Assembly (NCBI GenBank): GCA_013152615.1
Contig: JAADGA010000043.1
Coordinates: 1-8,767, forward strand
Length of the DNA: 8,767 nt
DNA from: Alphaproteobacteria bacterium
Lineage (GTDB): Bacteria; Pseudomonadota; Alphaproteobacteria; Sphingomonadales; Emcibacteraceae
Direction: 5' to 3'
Shown here: piece by piece, positions 6,478 to 8,767 of the stretch
Numbering within the stretch: position 1 is the stretch's first letter
Layout of the letters: each line of letters opens with the position of its first letter
Notes under the pieces: generated by a model
What the model was told of the DNA's origin: nothing
Seen by the model: only the letters and a program-made list of their open reading frames with translations
The model's database searches: none
Program-made: the position numbers and the translations under genes

Positions 6478-6509
6478 AGTATCCGTGTATGATTTCTAAA
6501 GTACCCGTG
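6466..6509 (+). repeat. 22-nt tandem duplication over the stop codon of the barrel gene
   Basis: Bases 6466-6487 and 6488-6509 are two abutting 22-base units that differ at only two positions (G to A at the tenth to fifteenth base region, TAGAG versus TAAAG; and TATCC versus TACCC). The first unit carries the final codons TAT GAT TTC and stop TAG of the barrel gene. The second repeats them with TAA but is shifted by one base relative to the frame. Confidence 0.88.
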
Positions 6510-6531
6510 CTGGCCAGGCGGTAACGGCGTT

Positions 6532-7791
6532 TCAGGCCCCGCCGTCATAGAGCGCCAGATCATATTTCATTTCGGCTTCGGACAGCGGGAATTTATGGCC
6601 ATCCTTGGCATAAAGCACCAGATTTGACGGGATACAGCATATTTCCAGCTGAATTTTAATCGCGGTCCGCATATTCAGTTCGCAGCGCCATGCCAGCGCA
6701 ATCACCCGGCGGGGTTTTTTGCTATTCAGAATTTTCTCAATCGACCTCAGCGGCATTTTTGCCATTTGTGCCAGACAAAGACGGAGCAGTTCGCGTTGGT
6801 GGTTCTTGATGGTATTTTCAATGAAGGCGTCATCAAGCAGGCCCTGCTGATGGAATTTTTGGGCCTGATTTTCCAGAGTGTCCTTGTCTTCGGCGTCAAG
6901 GCCGGTTGCTTTAATGCGCTTCCTGACCCGGCTTAAAAGATCCTCGGCAATGGTTTCATCAAGATCATAGGAACTGATCATCTGGTTCACCAGTGAAGAG
7001 GCGACAAAACCGGCAATGCGCCGGATGGCCCGAATGGACAGATTGGCACAGGTGACCAGAGGGTGATGAAGCTGCTCGGCTTCGGCCGCCTGATCAATGA
7101 TCGCATCCAGCGTCGATTCCCTGATCTGGGCATTCTTGTTGGCCAGCAACGCGGTCACTGCCGGTATATCAAGGGAAACGCTGATGGCATCTGAGACATC
7201 TTCATCGACATGCGCTCTGCTGGCAATCGCCTTGAGCGCCCCGTCGACGGTGGTCGCGGCAATAATCTCCTTCAGATCCTCGCTGCTGAGCATCGGTGAA
7301 TATTCCAGAACCGGCGCACAGACCTCCAACTGATCATCATTGGCCAGACGCATAATGATATATTTGGGTACGCAATCATATGTTTTCAGTTCTTCCGCGA
7401 TAATCCGGCGCACCTGCGGAAACTGGTCATTAGCCAGAATTTCCAGTATTTCGATAGCCTTTTCCCGAATATTGGTGACCTCGTCTGCGCCCAGATCCGG
7501 TAACATGCGGGCAATTTTTCGCGATAGTTCCTGCCGCACATCCACATCATCATCCCGCACCAGAATGCTGTCAGCCTGCTGGGGAGTACTGGTGTTTCGC
7601 GCAATCTTGCGCCGGACCTCGGCAGATTTGTCGCTGGCCAGATAATAGAGAATTTCAGGCTTGGTATCCTCATGTTCCGCCAGCCTCGATTTTTCGCGAT
7701 TATTTTGTTTTTCCAGCACCAGCCGTGCCTCTTCATAGGAATATTTCCGGTCTGACCTGCCCCACAGCCTTTGCAATATATTTTTAAGCAT
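6532..7791 (-). CDS. DUF2336-type alphaproteobacterial helical-repeat (HEAT-like) protein
   Basis: The product from the ATG at 7791 is 419 residues, soluble and almost entirely alpha-helical. It has HEAT-like units such as EILYYLASDKSAEVRRKIA followed by DDDVDVRQELSRKIA and NDQFPQVRRIIAEEL, the pattern of DUF2336 proteins, which are largely confined to alphaproteobacteria and of unknown biochemical role. No signal peptide or membrane segment is visible. The frame also offers ATG at 7821 and 7803. I favour 7791 (MLKNILQRLW) because AAGGGA lies about 11 bases upstream and family-like sequence begins there; 7821 has no ribosome site. Any of these starts overlaps the end of the upstream GGDEF gene, so the two are coupled. 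Helical repeats suggest a protein-binding scaffold, perhaps linked to c-di-GMP signalling; this is inference from context. Confidence 0.85.
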   Translation of the reverse strand: MLKNILQRLWGRSDRKYSYEEARLVLEKQNNREKSRLAEHEDTKPEILYYLASDKSAEVRRKIARNTSTPQQADSILVRDDDVDVRQELSRKIARMLPDLGADEVTNIREKAIEILEILANDQFPQVRRIIAEELKTYDCVPKYIIMRLANDDQLEVCAPVLEYSPMLSSEDLKEIIAATTVDGALKAIASRAHVDEDVSDAISVSLDIPAVTALLANKNAQIRESTLDAIIDQAAEAEQLHHPLVTCANLSIRAIRRIAGFVASSLVNQMISSYDLDETIAEDLLSRVRKRIKATGLDAEDKDTLENQAQKFHQQGLLDDAFIENTIKNHQRELLRLCLAQMAKMPLRSIEKILNSKKPRRVIALAWRCELNMRTAIKIQLEICCIPSNLVLYAKDGHKFPLSEAEMKYDLALYDGGA

Positions 7792-8767
7792 TCTGGCCGC
7801 CATCCCTTCTTTGCGGATCATAGACGAGGCAGGCCGATTTACCGGCGGCTTTTACCTGATAGAGGGCTTTATCCGCATTTTTCATCAGATCATCATAGCT
7901 CTGCCGGTTATCGGCAAGGCAGATGGCGATGCCGATGGACAGGGATAATTGGGGATCATCAACCGCGGCCAATTGTGATAATCCGCGTGCGGCAACAACA
8001 AAATTACTGGCCTTGACCAGCGCCTCTTTCTCGGAAATTTCATCGAGCCAGATGGCGAATTCATCACCGCCCAGCCGCGCGGCATAGTCACCCACCCGGA
8101 TATTATCCTTTATAGTCTGTGCCAGTTGTTGCAGGATCAGGTCACCATGGGCATGGCCTCTACTGTCATTGACATTCTTGAAATTATCGAGATCGAGATA
8201 GAGCAAGGCACCGGCTTTGCGGCTTCTTTTCTGGTGGTGGAGGCGTTTTTCCACCTCCCTGCAAAAGGCCCTGCAGTTCAGCAGCCCGGTCAGTTCATCG
8301 GTAAAGGCCAGACGTTCGAGCTCTTCATGGGTGATAACCTGTTCAACCGCAATGCCCAGATGGGTGGTAATGCCGTCGAACAGATAGACTTCATCTTCAT
8401 GCCATGCTGTTGTCTGGTCACGGATCAGGAAAATAGCCCCGTTATCAATGCCATGATGGCGGGTCAGTCCCATCAGTATCTGATGATCGTCAATCTGCAG
8501 ATTTTGCACCCTCGGACCCTGGGGCAGGGACCACATCTCCCGTGCTTTGCGGCACAGGGCGGACATCATCGCCTGCGGGATCAGGCGACCCTGCTGCCCC
8601 TTGACCTCTGCGCCAGGACCGTCATTCTGGTGACGTATTTTCTGGATGATGCAACCGCCGGTGGCCTCAATCCCCTCCAGAGTTGCGGCGAGGGCATTTT
8701 GCAGCATATCGGCGGGATTGACCATATTGCGAATGGTGGCAATAATCTGGTTCAGAACATGTTCGCG
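7784..8767 (-). CDS. GAF-GGDEF diguanylate cyclase (partial, N-terminus outside window)
   Basis: The frame stays open to the right edge. The residues before the internal ATG at 8725 (HVLNQIIATIRN) continue a GAF-like helix, so this is the C-terminal 327 residues of a longer protein and 8725 is not the likely start. A GAF-like sensory domain fills roughly the first 150 visible residues. A GGDEF domain follows, opening with FTDELTGLLNCRAF. Catalytic residues look intact: DLDNFKNVND and GHAHGD, then the active-site loop GGDEF (codons at 8057-8071). RVGD lies five residues before GGDEF and matches the inhibitory I-site (RxxD), so product feedback is expected. The enzyme should make c-di-GMP from two GTP in the cytoplasm. 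No EAL or HD-GYP domain follows. It overlaps the DUF2336 gene start. Confidence 0.92.
   Translation of the reverse strand, partial: REHVLNQIIATIRNMVNPADMLQNALAATLEGIEATGGCIIQKIRHQNDGPGAEVKGQQGRLIPQAMMSALCRKAREMWSLPQGPRVQNLQIDDHQILMGLTRHHGIDNGAIFLIRDQTTAWHEDEVYLFDGITTHLGIAVEQVITHEELERLAFTDELTGLLNCRAFCREVEKRLHHQKRSRKAGALLYLDLDNFKNVNDSRGHAHGDLILQQLAQTIKDNIRVGDYAARLGGDEFAIWLDEISEKEALVKASNFVVAARGLSQLAAVDDPQLSLSIGIAICLADNRQSYDDLMKNADKALYQVKAAGKSACLVYDPQRRDGGQNA

Noticed and set aside
6524..6545. ACGGCG/CGCCGT hairpin in the convergent gap as a terminator
   Set aside because: The six-base stem has a ten-base loop, lacks a T-tract on either strand, and overlaps the end of the DUF2336 coding sequence.
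7784..8725. ATG at 8725 as the true start of the GGDEF gene
   Set aside because: The frame is open to the window edge, and the residues before this Met continue a GAF-type helix, so the gene is partial.

Overview
The window looks like chromosomal DNA of an alphaproteobacterium. The strongest hint is a DUF2336-type helical-repeat protein, a family found almost only in that class. Moderate GC content, plain Shine-Dalgarno sequences and tight ATGA gene overlaps fit. I see no tRNA, rRNA, CRISPR array, insertion sequence or phage gene.

Layout, left to right. The first 262 bases are the 3' end of an unrecognised plus-strand gene, closed by a probable intrinsic terminator. Next comes a plus-strand cluster of six genes: a Crp/Fnr-family regulator, two small YgaP-like (DUF2892) membrane proteins, an 878-residue RND/MMPL-superfamily transporter, a secreted LolA-like periplasmic protein and an outer-membrane beta-barrel. 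After a short convergent gap, two overlapping minus-strand genes follow: a DUF2336 protein and, upstream of it, the C-terminal part of a GAF-GGDEF diguanylate cyclase that runs off the right edge.

How the genes may work together. The last three plus-strand genes supply one part for each envelope compartment: an inner-membrane pump, a periplasmic lipid-carrier-like protein and an outer-membrane barrel. This suggests a trans-envelope transport line, probably for a hydrophobic or lipid-like substrate; the substrate is unknown. The regulator has three cysteines, lacks the cAMP-binding Arg-Ser pair, and carries a CRP-type Arg-Glu-x-x-x-Arg recognition helix. A GTGA-N6-TCAC palindrome, which is what such a helix should read, lies directly downstream of it and in front of the two small membrane genes. 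YgaP-type proteins are linked to reactive-sulfur metabolism in other bacteria, so a thiol- or sulfide-responsive envelope system is a reasonable but unproven reading.

The most unusual DNA-level feature is that two successive genes, the LolA-like gene and the barrel gene, each have their last codons and stop codon locally duplicated just downstream (15-nt exact repeat at 39-nt period; 22-nt tandem repeat, 20 of 22 identical).
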